Source: Bacillota bacterium
Lineage (GTDB): Bacteria; Bacillota; Bacilli; Paenibacillales; Paenibacillaceae
NCBI GenBank assembly: GCA_023418755.1
Contig: JAEZZE010000111.1
Location: 1 to 12,372 of the forward strand
Direction of reading: 5' to 3'
Length of the DNA stretch: 12,372 nucleotides
Part shown: piece by piece, positions 1-6,274 of the stretch
Layout: every line of letters starts with the position of its first letter
Position numbering within the stretch: position 1 is the stretch's first letter
Translations under genes and position numbers: made by a program
Notes under the pieces: generated by a model
Seen by the model: only the letters and a program-made list of their open reading frames with translations
Told to the model about the DNA's origin: nothing
Databases searched by the model: none

Positions 1-425
1 GCTATCGCGGCATGGTGACCGCCCTGCTGCTCCAGATGCTCCAGCTCGTGCAGCGCGGTCTGCTGAAGGAAGCTCCTCAGGCGTCGGACGAACAACAGCT
101 GTTGCCGGACGCGGGGATAGAGGAAGCGCTGCAATTTATCGAACGTAACTATTCGGACAAAATCACGCTTAAGGAGCTGGCGGATCGGGCTTATATGAGC
201 GTCGGGCATTTTCAGAACCAGTTCAAAAAAGCGACCGGCCAGACGCTGAATCATTATCTGCAGAACGTTCGGATCGCCAAATGCTGCCGCCTGCTCGCGA
301 CGACCGACAAATCGGTGCAGCAGACGGCCAACGAAGTCGGCTACAGCGACATGAAGTTTTTCCACAGCCTGTTCCGGAAAATTACGGGGAGCTCTCCCCA
401 GCAATATCGCCGGCTGCGGGCATAA
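1..425 (+). CDS. AraC-family transcriptional regulator, C-terminal part (5' end outside window)
   Basis: This is the 3' part of an AraC/XylS-type DNA-binding regulator. The reading frame is open from the window edge (first full codon at base 3), so the start lies upstream and the ATG at 12 is probably internal. Counting from that ATG, residues 34-137 form the family's two helix-turn-helix domain. HTH 1 is around residues 52-72 (TLKELADRAYMSVGHFQNQF) and HTH 2 around 101-121. The C-terminal signature (ANEVGYSDMKFFHSLFRKITG, then SSPQQYRR) follows. The preceding leucine-rich helix (ALLLQMLQL) resembles the linker helix seen after a cupin-type sensor domain, but that domain is out of view, so the ligand and targets are unknown. 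The gene converges on the MazF-like gene, with about 90 bp between the stops. I saw no convincing terminator there, only a weak 6-bp inverted repeat (AGAAGT/ACTTCT). The family call is firm; the target genes cannot be inferred. Confidence 0.93.
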   Translation, partial: YRGMVTALLLQMLQLVQRGLLKEAPQASDEQQLLPDAGIEEALQFIERNYSDKITLKELADRAYMSVGHFQNQFKKATGQTLNHYLQNVRIAKCCRLLATTDKSVQQTANEVGYSDMKFFHSLFRKITGSSPQQYRRLRA

Positions 426-514
426 TTATAGCGAGTGTTCAAAAAAATCGATTATTAGCGCCGAGAAGTTGGATGAATCGAACTTTTGATCGACTTCTAA
501 AAACGGCTCTCTCG

Positions 515-913
515 TCACGCGAGGATCGCTTTAACATAATCCGCAACTTGAATGTAGAATGCCGAATCCGGATCAGCCCGACCGATGACGATAGCATTCC
601 TAGCGCTCAGATCAACCGATTTGGCATGATCCGGCAACGCAACCCCCTCCAGAACGGAGATTTCCGGATGATCGGCCAGACCGCCATGGAGAGGAATCGC
701 ATCGGCGCCGGTTGGAGCCGAAACCTCGAACGGGGTATTTTTCGCTTTCGTTGTCACGGGAACGATAAATGCGAGCCGGGAATTCGAGAACGACCGGATA
801 AATCCGTCCGAAAGAACGATTGCAGCCCGATATCCGGCCTGCTCATTCCCGACCTTGAGCAGCAGCTTAAGCCAGACGATCGAGCCCCTTACTACTTCGC
901 CTTGGACGCTCAT
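515..913 (-). CDS. MazF/PemK-family endoribonuclease toxin
   Basis: A 132-residue protein of the MazF/PemK fold; known members cleave RNA at short sequence motifs and are neutralised by a partner antitoxin. Visible family marks are the N-terminal RGSIVWLKL strand (residues 9-17), NEQAGYRAAIVLS (23-35) with Glu24 and Arg29 at the positions of the E. coli MazF active-site region, VTTK (53-56), PFEV (61-64), and GVALPDHAKSVDLSARNA near residues 90-107, which resembles GVALADQVKSIAWRARGA of E. coli MazF. It is longer than E. coli MazF (111 residues). Most of the excess is between PFEV and GVAL, 25 residues here against 8 in E. coli as I recall that sequence. The ATG overlaps the stop of the upstream antitoxin gene (ATGA) and has no strong ribosome binding site, which suggests translational coupling. 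No key residue appears lost, so the toxin is probably intact. Cleavage specificity cannot be read from the sequence. Confidence 0.9.
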   Translation of the reverse strand: MSVQGEVVRGSIVWLKLLLKVGNEQAGYRAAIVLSDGFIRSFSNSRLAFIVPVTTKAKNTPFEVSAPTGADAIPLHGGLADHPEISVLEGVALPDHAKSVDLSARNAIVIGRADPDSAFYIQVADYVKAILA

Positions 914-1248
914 TCGAAATTTTCATCCCCCACAGGCTCCCAATCTTCTTCATGACCCTCCGTCTCCGGAGTCACTTGAGCGGCCAAATCCAAATATAAG
1001 GCTCTTAGTCGCTCCTGCTCCGATAAGCCCGATTCCCGCTTCGGTCGCAGCACGATCGAACCATCCGTCGAGAGATAGAAGTCAAGATCCGTTCCTTCCG
1101 CAAGATGGGCCACCTTTAAAACTTCCGAAGGGATTCGGATGCCGACGCTGTTCCCCCATTTTCCCAACGTTCCCCGTCCTATTGGCGCATCGAGTACCGT
1201 CATTTGTTCCACGCCCTTGTTAGAAAGTTTGATTTCGCTTGATTCCAT
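910..1248 (-). CDS. MazE-like antitoxin with AbrB/SpoVT N-terminal DNA-binding domain
   Basis: A 112-residue antitoxin partner of the downstream toxin. Residues 24-45 (GRGTLGKWGNSVGIRIPSEV) are the MazE/AbrB swapped-hairpin DNA-binding motif; E. coli MazE has KRWGNSPAVRIP. The tail is acidic (EGHEEDWEPVGDENFE), as expected for the flexible region that wraps the toxin, and DWEPVGDE resembles the end of E. coli MazE. I chose the ATG at 1248 because AAGGTGG lies six bases upstream and it follows the promoter closely. An upstream in-frame GTG/ATG extension to 1296 would run through the promoter and is unlikely. A later ATG at residue 16 (MTVLDAP) remains possible, since a weak AAGGG precedes it. 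The stop overlaps the toxin start by four bases. Antitoxin-first order and the palindrome in the promoter fit standard TA autoregulation; direct binding is inferred. Confidence 0.88.
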   Translation of the reverse strand: MESSEIKLSNKGVEQMTVLDAPIGRGTLGKWGNSVGIRIPSEVLKVAHLAEGTDLDFYLSTDGSIVLRPKRESGLSEQERLRALYLDLAAQVTPETEGHEEDWEPVGDENFE

Positions 1249-1262
1249 TGTATCCCACCTTG

Positions 1263-1296
1263 AGTGTATATACATTAGTTTATACACTATAGTCAA
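1263..1296 (-). promoter_or_regulatory. mazEF promoter with perfect inverted-repeat operator
   Basis: Reading on the - strand, a -35-like TTGACT (1296-1291) is followed after 18 bases by a -10-like TATATA (1272-1267), about 20 bases before the antitoxin ATG. A perfect 8-bp inverted repeat, AGTGTATA (1288-1281) and TATACACT (1270-1263), is separated by 10 bases and brackets the spacer and -10. The arm centres are 18 bp apart, somewhat under two helical turns. This is where a MazE-type antitoxin would bind to repress its own operon. The promoter overlaps the 3' end of the Rpn-like relic, whose reading frame stops at 1280. Confidence 0.65.
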
Positions 1297-1680
1297 TTTC
1301 TACGCCTGGCGTTACAAAAAGAGATCGCGCCCCAATTATGGATTGCGATCTACTTAAGTTCAATACTTTCCAAGCTTCTACGCTTCGGTTAACGGAATTT
1401 AGAGAGTATCCGCCGTCCAATCCTTCCTGAATCCCCTCTTCGTATCCCCAACGTTTCCATGCAGGCATGAGTTCCATAATTTTCACCCTTTCCTCCGATG
1501 ATCTTTCAAGATTTCGTTATGAAGCTTCTCGTCTTCGTCCCGGTCCGTTTCGAAATACAAATCGGCCACCAACATCAAAACCGCCTTCTCGCATCGTCGC
1601 GCTTGTATCTAAGCCGTAATAGTTAATAAGCTGAACGCATTTTTGACCAAGAACGCAGCGGCAACCGGATTATCCGAAGC
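1280..1680 (-). pseudogene. Relic of an Rpn/PD-(D/E)XK nuclease-family protein (frameshifted, internally deleted)
   Basis: Three short open segments in different frames together look like the C-terminal half of a Rpn-like, PD-(D/E)XK 'transposase/recombination nuclease' protein common in Bacilli. Segment 1 (about 1680-1610) reads ASDNPVAAAFLVKNAF and ends at a TAG near 1610. Segment 2 (about 1607-1490) reads KAVLMLVADLYFETDRDEDEKLHNEILKDHRRKG and stops at a TGA. Segment 3 begins at a GTG at 1486 overlapping that stop and reads KIMELMPAWKRWGYEEGIQEGL, a typical family tail, before continuing into unrelated-looking residues to 1280. Intact relatives, as I recall them, have roughly 40 more residues between segments 1 and 2, so an internal deletion is likely in addition to frameshifts. 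The N-terminal nuclease core is missing. GGAGG sits five bases before the GTG, so a 68-residue peptide could still be made. The alternative is two small overlapping genes, which I consider less likely. Confidence 0.6.
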
Positions 1681-1720
1681 GATAAACCATCTTCAATCCA
1701 AGGTTCACGGACCCGTCCGT

Positions 1721-1769
1721 TCAAAAACAAAACGCCGCCCGCTCCCTCGTCAAAGGGAACAAGCGGCGT
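1721..1769 (-). terminator. Intrinsic terminator of the arg cluster
   Basis: On the - strand, about 70 bases after the argH stop, a 16-bp stem with no unpaired base forms between 1769-1754 (ACGCCGCTTGTTCCCT) and 1747-1732 (AGGGAGCGGGCGGCGT). It includes three G-U pairs and has a six-base loop. TTTTGTTTTTG follows directly. This is a textbook rho-independent terminator and marks the 3' end of the arginine transcript. The plus-strand side lacks a long T-run, so it appears mainly directional. Confidence 0.92.
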
Positions 1770-1839
1770 GTGCTTCACGGCCGAATTTATTCTATTGGCT
1801 TTATCTTACCCGAAAGCGGGTGTAGCGGAAAAGTCTGTT

Positions 1840-3255
1840 TTATTGGCTTTTCTTTTCGTACTCCTCGACCCATTGCGTCGTACGGGACAGCTCTGCTTCG
1901 GCACGCGTGATAGCGGCTTCCACCTGCGGAGTCGCCGTGCCGCCGTACACGTTGCGGGCATTGACGACCGCTTCGGGCTGAAGCACGGCGTAGATCCGAT
2001 CGTCGAACAGATCGGAGAACTGCTTGAACTCGTCCAGCGTCAGGTCGAGCAGGAACTTGTTCTGCTGGATGCAGTACAGCACCGTCTTGCCGATCACTTC
2101 GTGCGCCTGACGGAAAGGCAAGCCTTTGCCGACGAGGAAGTCGGCGATGTCCGTCGCGTTGGAGAAGTCCTGGTCGACGGCGCGGCGCATCCGGTCCTTG
2201 CGCACCTTCATCGTCTCGATCATGGAGGCGAACAGCTGGAGCGCCCCCTGCAGCGTCTTGACCGTGTCGAACATGCCTTCCTTGTCTTCCTGCATGTCTT
2301 TGTTGTACGCGAGCGGCAACGACTTCAGCACGGTCAGCAGGCCGACGAGGTTGCCGTAGACGCGGCCGGTTTTGCCGCGGACGAGCTCGGGTACGTCAGG
2401 ATTTTTCTTCTGCGGCATGATGCTGGAGCCGGTACAGAAGGCGTCGTCGAGCTCGACGAACTGGAACTCGGTGCTGGACCAGAGGATCAGCTCTTCACTC
2501 AGGCGAGACAAGTGCGTCATGATGAGCGAAGCCCCTGCGAGAAATTCGACGATGAAGTCGCGGTCGCTGACGGCGTCGAGGCTGTTCTCGTAGACGCGCC
2601 CGAAGTTAAGCTCCTCGGCCGTGAAATGCCGATCGATCGCGAACGTCGTGCCGGCCAGCGCGCCCGCGCCGAGCGGCAGCGCGTCAATGCGCTTATAGCT
2701 ATCCTGAAGGCGTTCGATATCGCGTCCGAACATCGATACGTACGCCATCAGGTGATGCGCGAACAGGATCGGCTGAGCCCGCTGGAGATGCGTGTAGCCC
2801 GGCACGATCGTATCGAGGTTTTGCTTGGCTTGTCCGATCAGCGCCGCTTGCAGCTTGCGCAGCATCTCGACGAACTCGACGACGCGTTTGCGAAGGTACA
2901 GGTGCATATCCGTCGCCACCTGGTCGTTGCGGCTGCGTCCGGTGTGCAGCTTTCCGCCGACCGGGCCGATCTCTTCGATCAGCGCTTTCTCGATGTTCAT
3001 ATGGATGTCCTCGTCGGCGATCAGGAACTGCTGCTCGCCGCTCCGGATTTTCTCGCGAACCTTCAGCAGTCCCGCCTTGATCGTCTCCACATCCTCCGCG
3101 GGAAGTATGCCGCTCTTGCCGAGCATCGTCACGTGCGCCAGGCTGCCCTGGATGTCTTCCTCGGCCAGCTCTTTGTCGAACGTAATGGATGCCGTATATT
3201 CTTCCACCAGCTGGTCCGTTTGCTTCGTGAAACGGCCGCCCCACAGCTTGCTCAT
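1840..3255 (-). CDS. argH: Argininosuccinate lyase
   Basis: This enzyme splits argininosuccinate into arginine and fumarate, the last cytosolic step of arginine synthesis. The 471-residue length is normal for the fumarase/aspartase superfamily enzyme. The N-terminus KLWGGRFTKQTD is typical of ArgH. GRSRNDQVATD (106-116) and YTHLQRAQP (154-162, with the catalytic-site His156) are the first two conserved regions. GSSIMPQKKNPD (276-287) is the superfamily signature, with Ser277/Ser278 in the flexible catalytic loop. The ATG at 3255 is preceded by AGAGGGG ten bases upstream, a modest ribosome binding site. It is the last gene of the cluster and is separated from argG by 518 bp filled with tandem palindromes, so its expression relative to argG may be set by that spacer. 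A strong terminator follows. I see no defect. Confidence 0.98.
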   Translation of the reverse strand: MSKLWGGRFTKQTDQLVEEYTASITFDKELAEEDIQGSLAHVTMLGKSGILPAEDVETIKAGLLKVREKIRSGEQQFLIADEDIHMNIEKALIEEIGPVGGKLHTGRSRNDQVATDMHLYLRKRVVEFVEMLRKLQAALIGQAKQNLDTIVPGYTHLQRAQPILFAHHLMAYVSMFGRDIERLQDSYKRIDALPLGAGALAGTTFAIDRHFTAEELNFGRVYENSLDAVSDRDFIVEFLAGASLIMTHLSRLSEELILWSSTEFQFVELDDAFCTGSSIMPQKKNPDVPELVRGKTGRVYGNLVGLLTVLKSLPLAYNKDMQEDKEGMFDTVKTLQGALQLFASMIETMKVRKDRMRRAVDQDFSNATDIADFLVGKGLPFRQAHEVIGKTVLYCIQQNKFLLDLTLDEFKQFSDLFDDRIYAVLQPEAVVNARNVYGGTATPQVEAAITRAEAELSRTTQWVEEYEKKSQ

Positions 3256-3327
3256 GTTCCGAATACCCCTCTCTTGTCCTCAATCCGAGTAACCCTTCTA
3301 ATCCTTCGCGGCCCGGTCCGATGCTCT

Positions 3328-3633
3328 GGCGTGCCGACGGTGCAATAACGGTCCGGGGGACCGTTATCTCGATGCGTTGGCGTGCCGACGGTGCAATAAC
3401 GGTCTAGGAGACCGTTATCTCGGTGCGTTGGCGTGCCGGCGGTGCAATAACGGTCTAGGAGACCGTTATCTCGGTGCGTTGGCGTGCCGACGGTGCAATA
3501 ACGGTCCGGGAGACCGTTATTTCGGTGCGTTGGCGTGCCGGCGGTGCAATAACGGTCCGGGGGACCGTTAAATCGATGCGTTGGCGTGCCGACGGTGCAA
3601 TAGCGGTCCGGGAGACCGTTATTTCGGTGCGTT
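3328..3633. repeat. Tandem array: six copies of a 51-bp unit, each with a central palindrome
   Basis: Six uninterrupted copies with an exact 51-bp period begin at 3328, 3379, 3430, 3481, 3532 and 3583, and the seventh breaks off after a few bases at 3634. Each unit starts GGCGTGCCGRCGGTGCAA and then holds a palindrome of the form ATAACGGTCY-NGG-RGACCGTTAT with a three-base loop. Copies 1, 2 and 3 have a full 10-bp stem, copy 4 has one variant pair, copy 5 loses the outermost pair (ends TTAA) and copy 6 has two variant positions. No U-run follows any stem, so these are not ordinary terminators. The 51-bp period is 17 codons, so both strands stay open across the array, but the peptides are only repeat artefacts. 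It occupies most of the 518-bp argG-argH spacer and would be transcribed if argGH are cotranscribed. Confidence 0.95.
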
Positions 3634-3666
3634 GTCGGCAGGCTCCACGTTACGCGTCGCAAAACG

Positions 3667-3763
3667 GCAAAAGGGGAGCGCCGCGCGGCGAAGGTGCCTC
3701 CCGTCATGGCCCCGGCTCGCGGGGGATGGTTCGGCAGGCTTCGGGCGCGGTTCTCCCTTTTGC
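3667..3763. repeat. Long imperfect inverted repeat just downstream of argG
   Basis: GCAAAAGGGGAG (3667-3678) is mirrored by CTCCCTTTTGC (3753-3763), pairing 11 bases with one bulged G. Inside, CCGCGC-rich and TGCC/GGCA segments also pair imperfectly, and the centre has a small CCCCG-CGGGG hairpin (about 3710-3724). The result is a long irregular hairpin of about 97 bases starting roughly 10 bases after the argG stop. On the argG-sense strand the distal arm ends CCCCTTTTGCCGTTTTG, which is slightly U-rich, so partial termination or RNA stabilisation after argG is possible. This is an inference from pairing by eye. Confidence 0.55.
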
Positions 3764-3773
3764 ACTTTATCGA

Positions 3774-5012
3774 TTAAATGCCGGAGGCTCCGTTGACGCC
3801 CGAAGATACCTTCAGGCGAAGAGCGTTCAGGCGGATAAAGCCGGTAGCGTCGCCTTGATCGTACGCTTGCGTAGGATCGGCCTCCATCGTCGCGATGTTC
3901 GGATTGTAGAGGCTGACCGGGCTCTTGAGTCCGGCGGCGATAATGTTGCCCTTGTACAGCTTAAGACGGACGGTACCCGTCACGTTCTTCTGGCTCTCGT
4001 TCACGAGCGCTTGGATGGCCAGGCGCTCCGGAGCGAACCAGAAGCCGTTGTACACGAGAGTGCTGTATTTGGAGATCAAGGAATCGCGCAGATGCATGAC
4101 GTCGCGATCCATGGTCAGGGACTCGATTTTGCGGTGAGCGGCGAACAGGATGCTCCCGCCCGGGGTTTCGTACACGCCGCGGCTCTTCATGCCGACGAAG
4201 CGGTTCTCCACCATATCGACGCGGCCGATGCCGTGCTTGCCGCCGAGCTCGTTCAGCTTCTCCATGACCGCGAGCGGATCGAGACGTTCGCCGTTAATGG
4301 CGACGCAGTTGCCCGCTTCGAAGTCGAGCTCGAGATATTCCGACTCGTCCGGAGCTCTCTCCGGAGAAACGCTGAGCACGTACATGTCTTCGACTTCCGG
4401 CGCGCTCGGATCGAACCAAGGGTCCTCGAGCATGCCGCTCTCGAAGCTGATGTGCAGCAGGTTGCGGTCCGTCGAGTACGGCTTGGCGGCCGAAGCCTGA
4501 ACCGGAATGCCGTGCTTCTCGGCGTAGGCGATCATCTCGGCGCGGCCCGGGAACGCGGCGCGGAACGCCTCGTCGCGCCAAGGCGCGATGACTTCGATGT
4601 TCGGGGCGAGGGCGGCGGCCGTCAGCTCGAAACGAACCTGGTCGTTGCCTTTGCCGGTAGCGCCGTGCGCGATGGCGGTTGCGCCTTCGGCGAGGGCGAT
4701 GTCGACCATGCGCTTGGCGATGAGCGGACGCGCGATGCTCGTGCCGAGCAGGTACTGCCCCTCGTAGAGGGCGCCCGCTTGGAACATCGGGAAGATGAAG
4801 TCCTTGGCGAATTCCGCGCGAAGATCGTCGATGTACACTTTGGACGCGCCGGTCTTGAGCGCTTTCTCCTCGAGGCCGTCCAGTTCGTCCTTCTGGCCGA
4901 TGTCGGCGGTGAAGGTGATGATCTCGGCGTCGTAAGTTTCCTTCAGCCAAGTCAGAATGACCGAGGTATCCAGCCCGCCGGAGTAAGCCAGCACGATTTT
5001 GTTCTTTGCCAT
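3774..5012 (-). CDS. argG: Argininosuccinate synthase
   Basis: This ATP-dependent enzyme condenses citrulline and aspartate into argininosuccinate through a citrulline-adenylate, releasing AMP and pyrophosphate. The 412-residue length fits the common bacterial type. The N-terminal AYSGGLDTS (9-17) is the PP-loop ATP pyrophosphatase motif. GATGKGNDQVRFE (117-129) is the conserved citrulline/aspartate-site segment, and the C-terminal region continues to a normal end (LKVSSGVNGASGI). The ATG at 5012 has AAAGGAG about 12 bases upstream, a little far but the only candidate. It lies 124 bp after argF with no clear terminator between them, so cotranscription is likely; I saw no strong separate promoter. 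Downstream are the long inverted repeat and the 51-bp array before argH. Confidence 0.98.
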   Translation of the reverse strand: MAKNKIVLAYSGGLDTSVILTWLKETYDAEIITFTADIGQKDELDGLEEKALKTGASKVYIDDLRAEFAKDFIFPMFQAGALYEGQYLLGTSIARPLIAKRMVDIALAEGATAIAHGATGKGNDQVRFELTAAALAPNIEVIAPWRDEAFRAAFPGRAEMIAYAEKHGIPVQASAAKPYSTDRNLLHISFESGMLEDPWFDPSAPEVEDMYVLSVSPERAPDESEYLELDFEAGNCVAINGERLDPLAVMEKLNELGGKHGIGRVDMVENRFVGMKSRGVYETPGGSILFAAHRKIESLTMDRDVMHLRDSLISKYSTLVYNGFWFAPERLAIQALVNESQKNVTGTVRLKLYKGNIIAAGLKSPVSLYNPNIATMEADPTQAYDQGDATGFIRLNALRLKVSSGVNGASGI

Positions 5013-5136
5013 AAGTATTGGAAGCTCCTTTGAACTTGAGTGTAGAAGTGCAAGGATTGATTTTAACTAGCGTTCGGCGCGAGCCGTTACGATTCCGGAA
5101 TAGTCGGAGTCTGTGCCGCCATCCGGGTTCCGTCTC

Positions 5137-6096
5137 CTACATAATCGCAGCCATGATCGCTTTCTGCGCGTGCAGGCGATTCTCGGCCTCGTCGAAAATA
5201 ACGGAGTTCGGGCCGTCGATGACGCCCTCCGACACTTCCTCGCCGCGGTGCGCCGGCAGGCAGTGCATGAACAGGTAGTCCGGCTTCGCGTATTTCACGA
5301 GCTCTTCGTTCACCTGGTAGTTCGCGAACGCCTTCTCGCGCTCCTTCTGCTCCTCCTCGAAGCCCATGCTCGCCCATACGTCGGTGTAGACGATGTCCGC
5401 GCCTTCGATCGCTTCGCGAGGATCGCGCACGATGCGCACGCTGCCTCCGGTCTCCGCCGCCGCCTCGATCGAAGACTTGACCGATCTCTCGGACGGGTCG
5501 TAGCCTTCCGGGGAGGCGCTGGCGAAGTGCATGCCGAGCTTCGCCGCGCCCATCATCAGCGAGTGAAGCACGTTGTTGCCATCGCCGATGTAGGCGACCT
5601 TCAGCCCTTCCAGCTTGCCTTTATGCTCCAGAGCGGTCTGGTAATCGGCCAAGGCCTGGCAAGGATGGGATTGGTCCGACAGCGCGTTGATGACGGGAAT
5701 CGTCGCTCCGCGCGCCAGCTCCACGACGTTGCGGTGGCCGAACGTCCGCAGAATCATCCCGTCCAAATACCGGGACATGACTTGGGCGGTGTCGAGAATC
5801 GTCTCGCCGCGGCCCATCTGAATGTCGTTGCGGCTCAGGAACAGCGCTTGGCCGCCGAGCTGGTACATGCCGACTTCGAAGGAAACGCGCGTACGCGTCG
5901 ACGACTTTTCGAAAATCATGCCGAGAGATTTGCCTTTCAGAGGCTGGTAGACCTCTCCGGCTTTATGCTTGCGCTTGATCTCGATCGCCAGATCGAGCAG
6001 ATACCGGATCTCCTCCGGCGAGTAATCCACCAAGCCGAGGAAATCGCGGCCTTTCAGCTGCGCTGTAATCTGTTCCAGGTTCGCTGCCGTAGTCAA
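5137..6096 (-). CDS. argF: Ornithine carbamoyltransferase
   Basis: This enzyme transfers the carbamoyl group from carbamoyl phosphate to ornithine, giving citrulline. With the chosen start it has 319 residues, normal for the family. SSTRTR (65-70) is the carbamoyl-phosphate loop, HPCQALAD (144-151) a second phosphate-binding region, DVWASMG (239-245) the ornithine-binding SMG loop, and HCLPAHRG (278-285) carries the catalytic-site Cys279. I chose the TTG at 6096 because AGGAGG lies eight bases upstream. A TTG at 6102 in the same frame would sit only two bases from the same site, too close to be used. In B. subtilis carAB lies between argD and argF, but here only a structured spacer of about 180 bp does. 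Carbamoyl phosphate must therefore come from carAB genes elsewhere, probably the pyrimidine locus. Confidence 0.97.
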   Translation of the reverse strand: MTTAANLEQITAQLKGRDFLGLVDYSPEEIRYLLDLAIEIKRKHKAGEVYQPLKGKSLGMIFEKSSTRTRVSFEVGMYQLGGQALFLSRNDIQMGRGETILDTAQVMSRYLDGMILRTFGHRNVVELARGATIPVINALSDQSHPCQALADYQTALEHKGKLEGLKVAYIGDGNNVLHSLMMGAAKLGMHFASASPEGYDPSERSVKSSIEAAAETGGSVRIVRDPREAIEGADIVYTDVWASMGFEEEQKEREKAFANYQVNEELVKYAKPDYLFMHCLPAHRGEEVSEGVIDGPNSVIFDEAENRLHAQKAIMAAIM

Positions 6097-6124
6097 GGGC
6101 AAACCCTCCTTCTCTATTTGCGAA

Positions 6125-6144
6125 GCCGCGGCCGACGCCGCAGC
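6125..6144 (-). other. GC-rich hairpin in the argD-argF spacer
   Basis: On the - strand GCTGCGGC-GTCG-GCCGCGGC forms an 8-bp stem (one G-U pair) with a four-base loop. It ends about 15 bases before the argF ribosome binding site. No U-run follows, so it is probably not a terminator; it could protect the argF end of a processed RNA or modulate argF translation. Further left in the same spacer are degenerate copies of GGYCGAYGCCRCAGCCT, near 6131, 6188 and 6221, so part of the hairpin belongs to a small decayed repeat family. Confidence 0.5.
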
Positions 6145-6274
6145 CTAATCCTAATACGATGACCGTGCCTCGGAATGCGATGCAATGGTCGATGCCACAG
6201 CCTGCCTAATGATAGAGCGGTCGACGCCGCAATTTTTACGGAATAAGGCATAACTACCTATCTTGCCGTTGACC

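Noticed and set aside
463..501. Terminator between the AraC-type gene and the toxin gene
   Set aside because: The only inverted repeat (AGAAGT/ACTTCT) is six bp with a loop of over 20 bases and no real U-run.
281..955. Open frame of 224 codons on the + strand overlapping the AraC gene end and the toxin
   Set aside because: It crosses two real genes in other frames, is rich in Arg and Ser typical of shadow frames, and shows no recognisable domain.
1768..3348. Long open frame antisense to argH (526 codons), with similar long antisense frames opposite argG, argF, argD, argB, argJ and argC
   Set aside because: These are expected shadows in GC-rich coding DNA. They lack family motifs and ribosome binding sites, while the opposite strand encodes unmistakable Arg enzymes.
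3346..3625. Series of intrinsic terminators
   Set aside because: The stems are short (9-10 bp) and none is followed by a U-run on either strand.
3328..3633. CRISPR array
   Set aside because: The units are contiguous and nearly identical over the full 51 bp, so there are no unique spacers, and no cas gene is present.
3252..3707. A 151-residue open frame on the - strand made of 17-residue repeats (similar frame on the + strand, 3377-3571)
   Set aside because: The repeat is 51 bp, a multiple of three, so any stop-free unit stays open on either strand. Variation follows the DNA palindrome rather than codons, there is no good ribosome binding site, and the composition resembles no known repeat protein.
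5013..5136. Separate ArgR-controlled promoter for argGH in the argF-argG gap
   Set aside because: No TGNAT-N4-ATNCA box and no convincing -35/-10 pair were seen; cotranscription from argC is the simpler reading.
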